From Megachile rotundata (Eukaryota > Arthropoda > Insecta > Hymenoptera > Megachilidae), in contig NW_027473315.1 in assembly GCF_050947335.1 (NCBI RefSeq), forward strand, positions 3,224,001 through 3,288,000: a stretch of 64,000 nucleotides of DNA. Direction: 5' to 3'. The position numbers were made by a program, and so were the translations under genes. Shown here piece after piece: positions 28,401 through 41,319 of the stretch. The number at the start of each line of letters is the position of its first letter. Position 1 is the first letter of the stretch. The notes under the pieces were generated by a model. The model was not told where the DNA came from. It searched no databases and saw only the letters and a list, made by a program, of their open reading frames with translations.

Positions 28401-31400
28401 ATGATTGAGATTGTATGATTGTGATTGTATGATTGCGATTGTATGATTGTGATTGTATGATTGTGATTGTATGATTGTGATTGTATGATTGTGATTGTAT
28501 GATTGTGATTGTATGATTGTGATTGTGTGATTGTGGAAGTATGATTGTGATTGTATGATTGTGATTGTATGATTGTGATTGTATGATTGTGATTGTATGA
28601 TTGTGATTGTATGATTGTGATAGTATGATTGTGATTGTATGATTGTGATTGTATGATTGTGATTGTATGATTGTGATTGTATGATTGTGATTGTATGATT
28701 GTGATTGTATGATTGTGAAATTATGATTGTGCTTGTATGATTGTGATTGTATGATTGTGATTGTATGATTGAGATTGTATGATTGTGATTGTATGCTTGC
28801 GATTGTATGATTGTGATTTTATGATCGTGATTGTATGATTGCATTTGGGAGATTGTATTTGGGATATTGTAATTGTATGATTGCGATTGTATGATTCTGA
28901 TTGTATGATTGTAATTGTATGATTATGATTGTATGATTGTGATTGTATGATTGAGATTGTATGATTGTGATTGTATGCTTGCGATTGTATGATTGTGATT
29001 CTTTGATTGTGATTGTATGATTGTGATTGTATGATTGTGATTGTATGATTGTGATTGTATGATTGTGATTGTATGATTGTGATTGTATGATTGTGATTGT
29101 ATGATTGTGATTGTATGAGTGTGATTGTATGATTGTGATTGTATGATTGTGATTGTATGATTGTGATAGTATGATTGTGATTGTATGATTGTGATTGTAT
29201 GACTGTGATTGTATGATTGTGATTGTATGATTGTGATAGTATGATTGTGAAAGTATGATTGTGATTGTACGATTGTGATTGTATGATTGTGATTGTATGA
29301 TTGTGATTGTATGATTGTGACTGTATGATTGTGATTGTCTGATTGTGGTTGTGCGATTGTGATTGTACGATTGTGATTGTACGATTGTGATGGTATGATT
29401 GTGATTGTATGATTGAGATTGTATGATTGTGATTGTATGATTGTGATTGTATGATTGTGATTGTATGATTGTGATTGTATGATTGTGATTGTTTGATTGT
29501 ATTTGGGAGATTGTATTTGGGCGATTGTATTTTGGAGATTGTAATTGTATGATTGCGATTGTATGACTGTGATTGTATGATTGCGATTGTATGATTGTGA
29601 TTGTATGATTGTGAAAGTATGGTTGTGATTGTATGATTATGATTGTATGATTGTGATTGTATGACTGTGATTGTATGATTGTATTTGGGAGATTGTATTT
29701 GGGAGATTGTAATTGTATGATTGTGATAGTATGATTGTGAAAGTATGATTGTGATTGTATGATTGTGATTGTATGGTTGTGATTGTATGATTGTGATTGT
29801 ATGATTGTGATTGTATGATTGTGATTGTCTGATTGTGGTTGTGCGATTGTGATTGTACGATTTTGATTGTACGATTGTGATAGTATGATTGTGATTGTAT
29901 GATTGTGATGGTATGATTGTGATTGTATGATTGCGATTGTATGATTGTGATTGTATGCTTGTGAAAGTATGGTTGTGATTATATGATTATGATTGTATGA
30001 TTGTGATTGTATGATTGTATTTGGGAGATTGTATTTGGGAGATTGTAATTGTATGATTGCGATTGTATGATTGTGATTGTATGATTGCGATTGTATGATT
30101 GTGATTGTATGATTGTGATGTATGATTGTAATTGTATGATTATGATTGTATGATTGTGATTGTATGATTGAGATTGTATGATTGTGATTGTATGATTGCG
30201 ATTGTATGATTGTGATTGTATGATTGTGATTGTATGATTGTGATTGTATGATTGTGATTGTATGATTGTGATTGTATGATTGTGATTGTATGATTGTGAT
30301 TGTATGATTGTGATTGTATGATTGTGATTGTGTGATTGTGGAAGTATGATTGTGATTGTATGATTGTGATTGTATGATTGTGATTGTATGACTGTGATTG
30401 TATGATTGTGATTGTATGATTGTGATTGTATGATTGTGATTGTATGATTGTGATTGTATGATTGTGATTGAGATTGTATGATTGTGATTGCATGATTGTG
30501 ATTGTATGATTGTGATTGCATGATTTTGAATGTATGATTGTGGTTGCATGATTGTGATTGTATGATTGTGATTGTATGATTGTGATTGTATGATTGTGAT
30601 GTATGATTGTAATTGTATGATTATGATTGTATGATTGTGATTGTATGATTGAGATTGTATGATTGAGATTGTATGAATGTGATTGTATGCTTGCTATTGT
30701 ATGATTGTGATTGTATGATTGTGATTGTATGATTGTGATTGTATGATTGTGATTGTATGATTGTGATTGTATGATTGCGATTGTATGATTGCGATTGTAT
30801 GATTGTGATTGTATGATTGTGATTGTATGATTGTGATTGTATGATTGTGATAGTATGATTGTGATTGTATGATTGTGATTGTATGACTGTGATTGTATGA
30901 TTGTGATTGTATGATTGTGATAGTATGATTGTGAAAGTATGATTGTGATTGTATGATTGTGATTGTATGATTGTGATTGTATGATTGTGATTGTATGATT
31001 GTGATGGTATGATTGTGATTGTATGATTGTGATTGTATGGTTGTGACTGTATGATTGTGATTGTATGATTGTGATTGTATGATTGCGATTGTCTGATTGT
31101 GGTTGCGCGATTGTGATTGTACGATTTTGATTGTACGATTGTGATAGTATGATTGTGATTGTATGATTGTGATTGTATGATTGTGAATGTACGATTGTGA
31201 TTGCATGATTGTGATTGTTTGATTGTGATTGTATGATTGTGATTGTATGATTGTGATAGTATGATTGTGATTGTATGATTGTGATTGTATGGTTGTGATT
31301 GTATGATTGTGATTGTATGATTGTGATTGTATGATTGTGATTGTCTGATTGTGGTTGTGCGATTGTGATTGTACGATTTTGATTGTATGATTGTGATAGT

Positions 31401-32000
31401 ATGATTGTGATTGTATGATTGTGATTGTATGATTGTGATGTATGATTGTAATTGTATGATTATGATTGTATGATTGTGATTGTATGATTGAGATTGTATG
31501 ATTGAGATTGTATGAATGTGATTGTATGCTTGCTATTGTATGATTGTGATTGTATGATTGTGATTGTATGATTGAGATTGTATGATTGAGATTGTATGAA
31601 TGTGATTGTATGCTTGCTATTGTATGATTGTGATTGTATGATTGTGATTGTATGATTGTGATTGTATGATTGTGATTGTATGATTGTGATTGTATGATTG
31701 CGATTGTATGATTGTGATTGTATGATTGTGATTGTATGATTGTGATTGTATGATTGTGATAGTATGATTGTGATTGAATGATTGTGATTGTATGACTGTG
31801 ATTGTATGATTGTGATTGTATGATTGTGATAGTATGATTGTGAAAGTATGATTGTGATTGTATGATTGTGATAGTATGATTGTGATTGTATGATTGTGAT
31901 TGTATGGTTGTGATTGTATGATTGTGATTGTATGATTGTGATTGTATGATTGTGATTGTCTGATTGTGGTTGTGCGATTGTGATTGTACGATTGTGATTG
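25401..32000 (+). repeat. Divergent segment rich in GTGAAAG variants
   Basis: This stretch is still 14-bp repeat but has a different variant mix. GTGAAAGTATG units are frequent (about 26183, 26605, 27962, 28199, 29250, 29735, 30930 and 31850). GTGGAAGTATG, GATGG, TATGGTTG, TATTTGGGCG, GTACGATTTTG and GATTATATG are also common. The long 1.6-kb order seen at 11-17 kb is not apparent. GTGAAAG is absent from what I read of the first 25 kb and reappears only near 43.9, 44.3, 46.9, 60.5 and 60.9 kb. The segment is therefore a separate subfamily whose pieces were copied into the 14-kb super-repeat. Confidence 0.75.
27115..27408 (+). repeat. Longest perfect run: 21 identical 14-bp units
   Basis: I checked all 294 bp line by line: 21 consecutive copies of TATGATTGTGATTG with no change. 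It is preceded by a TCTGATTGTGATTG unit (27101-27114) and followed by TATGATTGTGAAAT. Elsewhere perfect runs are usually under ten units. It is either a recent local expansion or a freshly homogenised patch, and it lies in the most divergent part of the window. Confidence 0.93.
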
Positions 32001-32722
32001 TACGATTGTGATTGTATGATTGTGATTGTATGATTATGATTGTATGATTGTGATTGCATGATTGTGATTGTATGATTGTGATTGCATGATTTTGAATGTA
32101 TGATTGTGATTGCATGATTGTGATTGTTTGATTGTGATTGTATGATTGTGATTGTATGATTGTGATAGTATGATTGTGATTGTATGATTGGGATTGTATG
32201 ATTGTGATTGTATGATTATGATTGTATGATTGTGATTGTATGATTGGATTTGGGAGATTGTATTTGGGAGATTGTATTTGGGAGATTGTAATTGTATGAT
32301 TGCGATTGTATGATTGTGATTGTATGATTGTGATTGTATGATTGTGATTGTATGATTGTGATTGTATGATTGTGATTGTATGATTGTGATTGTATGATTG
32401 TGATTGTATAATTGTGATTGTATGGTTGTGATTGTATGATTGTGATTGTATGATAGTGATTGTATGATTGTGATTGTATGATTGTGATTGCATGATTGTG
32501 AATGTACGATTGTGACTGTATGATTGTGATTGCATGATTTTGAATGTATGATTGTGATTGTATGATTGTGATTGTATGATTGTGATTGTATGATTATGAT
32601 TGTATGATTGTGATTGCATGATTGTGATTGTATGATTGTGATTGCATGATTTTGAATGTATGATTGTGATTGCATGATTGTGATTGTATGATTGTGATTG
32701 TATGATTGTGATTGTATGATTG

Positions 32723-32778
32723 TATTTGGGAGATTGTATTTGGGAGATTGTATTTGGGAGATTGTATTTGGGAGATTG
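32723..32778 (+). repeat. Cluster of four TATTTGGGAGATTG units
   Basis: Four perfect units. The corresponding places in the later super-repeat units (46390, 48989 and 62971) have three units, so this cluster has also changed by one unit between copies. Confidence 0.88.
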
Positions 32779-34999
32779 TAATTGTATGATTGCGATTGTA
32801 TGATTGTGATTGTATGATTGCGATTGTATGATTGCGATTGTATGATTGTGATGTATGATCGTAATTGTATGATTATGATTGTATGATTGTGATTGTATGA
32901 TTGAGATTGTATGATTGAGATTGTATGAATGTGATTGTATGCTTGCGATTGTATGATTGTGATTGTATGATTGTGATTGTATGATTGTGATTGCATGATT
33001 TTGAATGTATGATTGTGATTGTATGATTGTGATTGTATGATTGTGATTGTATGATTGTATTTGGGAGATTGTATTTGGGAGATTGTAATTGTATGATTGC
33101 GATTGTATGATTGTGATTGTATGATTGTGATGTATGATTGTAATTGTATGATTATGATTGTATGATTGTGATTGTATGATTATGATTGTATGATTGTGAT
33201 TGTATGATTGCGATTGTATGATTGTGATTGTATGATTATGATTGTATTTTTGTGATTGCATGATTGTGATTGTATGATTGTGATTGTATGATTGTGATTG
33301 TATGCTTGCGATTGTATGATTGTGATTGTATGATTGTGATTGTATGATTGTGATTGTATGATTGTGATTGTATGATTGTGATTGTATGGTTGTGATTGCA
33401 TGATTTTGAATGTATGATTGTGATTGTATGATTGTGATTGTATGATTGTGATTGTATGATTGTGATAGTATGATTGTGATTGTATGATTGCGATTGTATG
33501 AGTTCGATTGTATGATTGTGATTGTATGATTGTGATTGTATGATTGTGATTGTATGATTGTATTTGGGAGATTGTATTTGGGAGATTGCAATTGTATGAT
33601 TGCGACTGTATGATTGTGATTGTATGATTGCGATTGTATGATTGTGATTGTATGATTGTGATGTATGATTGTAATTGTATGATTATGATTGTATGATTGT
33701 GATTGTATGATTGAGATTGTATGATTGAGATTGTATGATTGTGATTGTATGCTTGCGATTGTATGATTGTGATTGTATGATTGTGATTGTATGATTGTGA
33801 TTGTATGATTGCGATTGTATGATTGCGATTGTATGATTGTGATGTATGATTGCAATTGTATGATTATGATTGTATGATTGTGATTGTATGATTGAGATTG
33901 TATGATTGAGATTGTATGAATGTGATTGTATGCTTGCGATTGTATGATTGTGATTGTATGATTGTGATTGTATGATTGTGATTGTATGATTGTGATTGTA
34001 TGATTGTGATAGTATGATTGTGATTGTATGATTGTGATTGTATGACTGTGATTGTATGATTGTGATTGTGCGATTGTGATTGTACGATTGTGAATGTACG
34101 ATTGTGATTGCATGATTGTGATTGTATGAATATGATTGTATGATTGTGATTGCATGATTGTGATTGTATGATTGTGATGTATGATTGTAATTGTATGATT
34201 ATGATTGTATGATTGTGATTGCATGATTGTGATTGTATGATTGTGATTGCATGATTTTGAATGTATGATTGTGATTGCATGATTGTGATTGTATGATTGT
34301 GATTGTATGATTGTGATTGTATGATTGTGATTGTATGATTGTGATTGTATGATTGTGATTGTCTGATTGTGGTTGTGCGATTGTGATTGTACGATTGTGA
34401 TTGTACGATTGTGATTGTATGATTGTGATTGTATGATTATGATTGTATGATTGTGATTGCATGATTGTGATTGTATGATTGTGAGTGCATGATTTTGAAT
34501 GTATGATTGTGATTGCATGATTGTGATTGTATGATTGTGATTGTATGATTGTGATTGTATGATTGTGATAGTATGATTGTGATTGTATGATTGTGATTGT
34601 ATGATTGTGATTGTATGATTATAATTGTATGATTGTGATTGTATGATTGTATTTGGGAGATTGTATTTGGGAGATTGTATTTGGGAGATTGTAATTGTAT
34701 GATTGCGATTGTATGATTGTGATTGTATGATTGCGATTGTATGAATGCGATTGTATGATTGTGATTGTATGATTGTGATTGTATGATTGTGATTGTATGA
34801 TTGTGATTGTATGATTGTGATCGTATGATTGTATTTGGGAGATTGTATTTGGGAGATTGTAATTGTATGATTGCGATTGTATGATTGTGATTGCATGATT
34901 GTGATTGTTTGATTGTGATTGCATGATTTTGAATGTATGATTGTGATTGCATGATTGTGATTGTATGATTGTGATTGTATGATTGTGATTGTATGATTG

Positions 35000-35097
35000 T
35001 ATTTGGGAGATTGTATTTGGGAGATTGTATTTGGGAGATTGTATTTGGGAGATTGTATTTGGGAGATTGTATTTGGGAGATTGTATTTGGGAGATTG
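35000..35097 (+). repeat. Largest cluster: seven TATTTGGGAGATTG units
   Basis: Seven consecutive perfect copies, the longest such cluster in the window, ending at a TAATTG unit. The homologous cluster at 51389-51472 has six. Landmarks on either side (GATCG at 34821/51210, offset 16389; GTGATGTATG at 35167/51542, offset 16375) show that the one-unit difference lies within the cluster. Confidence 0.94.
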
Positions 35098-36014
35098 TAA
35101 TTGTATGATTGCGATTGTATGATTGTGATTGTATGACTGCGATTGTATGATTGCGATTGTATGATTGTGATGTATGATTGTAATTGTATGATTATGATTG
35201 TATGATTGTGATTGTATGATTGAGATTGTATGATTGAGATTGTATGAATGTGATTGTATGCTTGCGATTGTATGATTGTGATTGTATGATTGTGATTGTA
35301 TGATTGTGATTGCATGATTTTGAATGTATGATTGTGATTGTATAATTGTGATTGTATGATTGTGATTGTATGATTGTGATTGTATGATTGTGATTGTATG
35401 ATTGTGATTGTATGATTGTATTTGGGAGATTGTATTTGGGAGATTGTAATTGTATGATTGCGATTGTATGATTGTGATTGTATGATTGTGATGTATGATT
35501 GTAATTGTATGATTATGATTGTATGATTGTGATTGTATGATTATGATTGTATGATTGCGATTGTATGATTGCGATTGTATGATTGTGATTGTATGATTAT
35601 GATTGTATTTTTGTGATTGCATGATTGTGATTGTATGATTGTGATTGTATGATTGTGATTGTATGAGTGTGATTGTGCGATTGTGATTGTACGATTGTGA
35701 ATGTACGATTGTGATTGTGTGATTGTGATTGTATGAATATGATTGTATGATTGTGATTGCATGATTGTGATTGTATGATTGAGATTGTATGATTGTGATT
35801 GTATGCTTGCGATTGTATGATTGTGGTTGTATGATTCTGATTGTATGACTGTGATTGTATGATTGTGATTGTATGATTGTGATTGTATGATTGTATTGGG
35901 AGATTGTATTTGGGAGATTGTAATTGTATGATTGCGATTGTATGATTGTGATTGTATGATTGTGATGTATGATTGTAATTGTATGATTATGATTGTATGA
36001 TTGTGATTGTATGA

Positions 36015-37130
36015 TTATGATTGTATGATTGTGATTGTATGATTGCGATTGTATGATTGTGATTGTATGATTATGATTGTATTTTTGTGATTGCATGATT
36101 GTGATTGTATGATTGTGATTGTATGATTGTGATTGTATGATTGTGATTGTATGATTGTGATTGTATGATTGTGATTGTATGATTGTGATTGTATGATTGT
36201 GATTGTGTGAGTGTGATTGTCTGATTGTGGTTGTGCGATTGTGATTGTACGATTGTGAATGTACGATTGTGATTGTACGATTGTGATTGTATGAATATGA
36301 TTGTATGATTGTGATTGCATGATTGTGATTGTATGATTGAGATCGTATGATTGTGATTGTATGCTTGCGATTGTATGATTGTGATTGTATGATTGTGATT
36401 CTTTGATTGTGATTGTATGATTGTGATTGTATGATTGTGATTGTATGATTGTGATTGTATGAGTGTGATTGTATGATTGTGATTGTATGATTGTGATTGT
36501 ATGATTGTGATAGTATGATTGTGATTGTATGATTGTGATTGTATGACTGTGATTGTATGATTGTGATTGTGCGATTGTGATTGTACGATTGTGAATGTAC
36601 GATTGTGATTGTATGATTGTGATTGTATGTATATGATTGTATGATTGTGATTGCATGATTGTGATTGTATGATTGTGATTGTATGATTGTGATTGTATGA
36701 TTGTATTTGGGAGTTTGTATGTGGGATATTGTAATTGTATGATTGCGATTGTATGATTGTCATTGTATGATTGTGATGTATGATTGTAATTGTATGATTA
36801 TGATTGTATGATTGTGATTGCATGATTGTGATTGTATGATTGTGATTGCATGATTTTGAATGTATGATTGTGATTGCATGATTGTGATTGTATGATTGTG
36901 ATTGTATGATTGTGATTGTATGATTGTGATTGTATGATTGTGATTGTATGATTGTGATTGTCTGATTGTGGTTGTGTGATTGTGATTGTACGATTGTGAT
37001 TGTACGATTGTGATTGTATGATTGTGATTGTATGATTATGATTGTATGCTTGTGATTGCATGATTGTGATTGTATGATTGTGATTGCATGATTTTGAATG
37101 TATGATTGTGATTGCATGATTGTGATTGTA
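36015..37130 (+). repeat. 1.1-kb block recurring at 54.7-55.8 kb
   Basis: Rare variants recur at exactly +18,654 bp: GTATGTATATG (36625 and 55279), GTATGTGGGATATTG (GTGGG at 36721 and 55375) and GATTGTCATTG (about 36757 and 55411). After a 14-bp shift, GTATGCTTGTGATTGCATG follows in both (about 37047 and 55715). The flanks do not match, so this is a discrete duplicated segment inside the rearranged middle of the super-repeat. Confidence 0.83.
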
Positions 37131-40100
37131 TGATTGTGATTGTATGATTGTGATTGTATGATTGTGATAGTATGATTGTGATTGTATGATTGTGATTGTA
37201 TGATTGTGATTGTATGATTATAATTGTATGATTGTGATTATATGATTGTATTTGGGAGATTGTATTTGGGAGATTGTAATTGTATGATTGCGATTGTATG
37301 ATTGTGATTGTATGATTGCGATTGTATGAATGCGATTGTATGATTGTGATTGTATGATTGTTGATTGAATGATTGTGATTGTATGATTGTGATCGTATGA
37401 TTGTATTTGGGAGATTGTATTTGGGAGATTGTAATTGTATGATTGCGTTTGTATGATTGTGATTGTATGATTGCGATTGTATGATTGTGATTGTATGATT
37501 GTGATTGTATGATTGTGATTGTATGATTGTGATTGTATGAATGCGATTGTATGAGTTCGATTGTATGATTGTGATTGTATGATTGTGATTGTATGATTGT
37601 ATTTGGGAGATTGTATTTGGGAGATTGCAATTGTATGATTGCGACTGTATGATTGTGATTGTATGATTGCGATTGTATGATTGTGATTGTATGATTGTGA
37701 TGTATGATTGTAATTGTATGATTATGATTGTATGATTGTGATTGTATGATTGAGATTGTATGATTGAGATTGTATGATTGTGATTGTATGATTGTGATTG
37801 TATGATTGTGATTGTATGATTGTGATTGTATGATTGTGATTGTATGAATGCGATTGTATGAGTTCGATTGTATGATTGTGATTGTATGATTGTGATTGTA
37901 TGATTGTATTTGGGAGATTGTATTTGGGAGATTGCAATTGTATGATTGCGACTGTATGATTGTGATTGTATGATTGCGATTGTATGATTGTGATTGTATG
38001 ATTGTGATGTATGATTGTAATTGTATGAATATGATTGTATGATTGTGATTGTATGATTGAGATTGTATGATTGAGATTGTATGATTGTGATTGTATGCTT
38101 GTGATTGTATGATTGTGATTGTATGATTGTGATTGTATGATTGTGATTGTATGAATGCGATTGTATGAGTTCGATTGTATGATTGTGATTGTATGATTGT
38201 GATTGTATGATTGTATTTGGGAGATTGTATTTGGGAGATTGCAATTGTATGATTGCGACTGTATGATTGTGATTGTATGATTGCGATTGTATGATTGTGA
38301 TTGTATGATTGTGATGTATGATTGTAATTGTATGATTATGATTGTATGATTGTGATTGTATGATTGAGATTGTATGATTGTATTTGGGAGATTGTATTTG
38401 GGAGATTGCAATTGTATGATTGCGACTGTATGATTGTGATTGTATGATTGCGATTGTATGATTGTGATTGTATGATTGTGATGTATGATTGTAATTGTAT
38501 GATTGTGATTGTATGATTGCGATTGTATGATTGCGATTGTATGATTGAGATTGTATGATTGTGATTGTATGCTTGCGATTGTATGATTGTGATTGTATGA
38601 TTGTGATGTATGATTGTAATTGTATGATTATGATTGTATGATTGTGATTGTATGATTATGATTGTATGATTGTGATTGTATGATTGTGATTGTATGATTG
38701 TGATTGTATGATTGTGATTGTATGAATGCGATTGTATGAGTTCGATTGTATGATTGTGATTGTATGATTGTGATTGTATGATTGTATTTGGGAGATTGTA
38801 TTTGGGAGATTGCAATTGTATGATTGCGACTGTATGATTGTGATTGTATGATTGCGATTGTATGATTGTGATTGTATGATTGTGATGTATGATTGTAATT
38901 GTATGATTATGATTGTATGATTGTGATTGTATGATTGAGATTGTATGATTGAGATTGTATGATTGTGATTGTATGCTTGCGATTGTATGATTGTGATTGT
39001 ATGATTGTGATTGTATGATTGTGATTGTATGATTGTGATTGTATGATTGCGATTGTATGATTGCGATTGTATGATTGTGATGTATGATTGCAATTGTATG
39101 ATTATGATTGTATGATTGTGATTGTATGATTGAGATTGTATGATTGAGATTGTATGAATGTGATTGTATGCTTGCGATTGTATGATTGTGATTGTATGAT
39201 TGTGATTGTATGATTGTGATTGTATGATTGTGATTGTATGATTGTGATTGTATGATTGTGATTGTATGATTGTATTTGGGAGATTGTATTTGGGAGATTG
39301 TAATTGTATGATTGCGATTGTATGATTGTGATTGTATGATTGCGATTGTATGAGTTCGATTGTATGAATGTGATTGTATGATTGTGATTGTATGATTGTG
39401 ATTGTATGATTGTATTTGGGAGATTGTATTTGGGAGATTGCAATTGTATGATTGCGACTGTATGATTGTGATTGTATGATTGCGATTGTATGATTGTGAT
39501 TGTATGATTGTGATGTATGATTGTAATTGTATGATTATGATTGTATGATTGTGATTGTATGATTGAGATTGTATGATTGAGATTGTATGATTGTGATTGT
39601 ATGCTTGCGATTGTATGATTGTGATTGTATGATTGTTATTGTATGATTGTGATTGTATGATTGCGATTGTATGATTGCGATTGTATGATTGTGAATGTAC
39701 GATTGTGATTGTATGATTGTGATTGTATGAATATGATTGTATGATTGTGATTGCATGATTGTGATTGTATGATTGTGATGTATGATTGTAATTGTATGAT
39801 TATGATTGTATGATTGTGATTGCATGATTGTGATTGTATGATTGTGATTGCATGATTTTGAATGTATGATTGTGATTGCATGATTGTGATTGTATGATTG
39901 TGATTGTATGATTGTGATTGTATGGTTGTGATTGTATGATTGTGATTGTATGATTGTGATTGTATGATTATAATTGTATGATTGTGATTGTACGATTGTA
40001 TTTGGGAGATTGTATTTGGGAGATTGTATTTGGGAGATTGTAATTGTATGATTGCGATTGTATGATTGTGATTGTATGATTGCGATTGTATGAATGCGAT

Positions 40101-41319
40101 TGTATGATTGTGATTGTATGATTGTGATTGTATGATTGTGATTGTATGATTGTGATTGTATGATTGTGATTGTATGATTGTGATCGTATGATTGTATTTG
40201 GGAGATTGTATTTGGGAGATTGTAATTGTATGATTGCGATTGTATGATTGTGATTGCATGATTGTGATGTATGATTGTAATTGTATGATTATGATTGTAT
40301 GATTGTGATTGTATGATTATGATTGTATGATTGTGATTGTATGATTGCGATTGTATGATTGTGATTGTATGATTATGATTGTTTTTTTGTGATTGCATGA
40401 TTGTGATTGTATGATTGTGATTGTATGATTGTGATTGTACGATTGTGATTGTATGAGTGTGATTGTCTGATTGTGGTTGTGCGATTGTGATTGTACGATT
40501 GTGAATGTACGATTGTGATTGTGCGATTGTGATTGTATGAATATGATTGTATGATTGTGATTGCATGATTGTGATTGTATGATTGAGATTGTATGATTGT
40601 GATTGTATGCTTGCGATTGTATGATTGTGATTGTATGATTGTGATTGTATGACTGTGATTGTATGATTGTGATTGTATGATTGTGATTGTATGATTGTAT
40701 TTGGGAGATTGTATTTGGGAGATTGTAATTGTATGATTGCGATTGTATGATTGTGATTGTATGATTGTGATGTATGATTGTAATTGTACGATTATGATTG
40801 TATGATTGTGATTGTATGATTATGATTGTATGATTGTGATTGTATGATTGCGATTGTATGATTGTGATTGTATGATTATGATTGTATTTTTGTGATTGCA
40901 TGATTGTGATTGTATGATTGTGATTGTATGATTGTGATTGTATGATTGTGATTGTATGAGTGTGATTGTCTGATTGTGGTTGTGCGATTGTGATTGTACG
41001 ATTGTGAATGTACGATTGTGATTGTACGATTGTGATTGTATGAATATGATTGTATGATTGTGATTGCGTGATTGTGATTGTATGATTGAGATCGTATGAT
41101 TGTGATTGTATGCTTGCGATTGTATGATTGTGATTGTATGATTGTGATTCTTTGATTGTGATTGTATGATTGTGATTGTATGATTGTGATTGTATGATTG
41201 TGATTGTATGATTGTGATTGTATGAGTGTGATTGTATGATTGTGATTGTATGATTGTGATTGTATGATTGTGATAGTATGATTGTGATTGTATGATTGTG
41301 ATTGTATGACTGTGATTGT
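37131..41319 (+). repeat. Short-period segment with GCAATTG, GCGACTG and GAGTTCG units
   Basis: From about 37.5 to 39.5 kb the order GAGTTCG, two TATTTGGGAG, GCAATTG, GCGACTG, a GTGATG 13-mer, two GATTGAG and GCTTG recurs at short intervals (GAGTTCG near 37554, 37860, 38168, 38739 and 39352). This looks like a local higher-order repeat of about 300-600 bp. The same string occurs around 49.9 kb, 55.8-57.6 kb and at the end of the window. From 39.4 kb onward the segment follows the 3.3-3.8 kb and 53.2-54.6 kb blocks. TATTGGGAG near 35892, just outside this segment, is a one-base deletion form. Confidence 0.74.

Noticed and set aside
30694..36096. Complementary-strand open frame of about 1,800 codons
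   Set aside because: It is the stop-free complement of a 14-bp repeat. The same peptide period appears in all three frames, its start is a CATG variant, its end a variant unit, and it crosses duplication boundaries. There is no non-repeat domain, signal sequence or independent start context.
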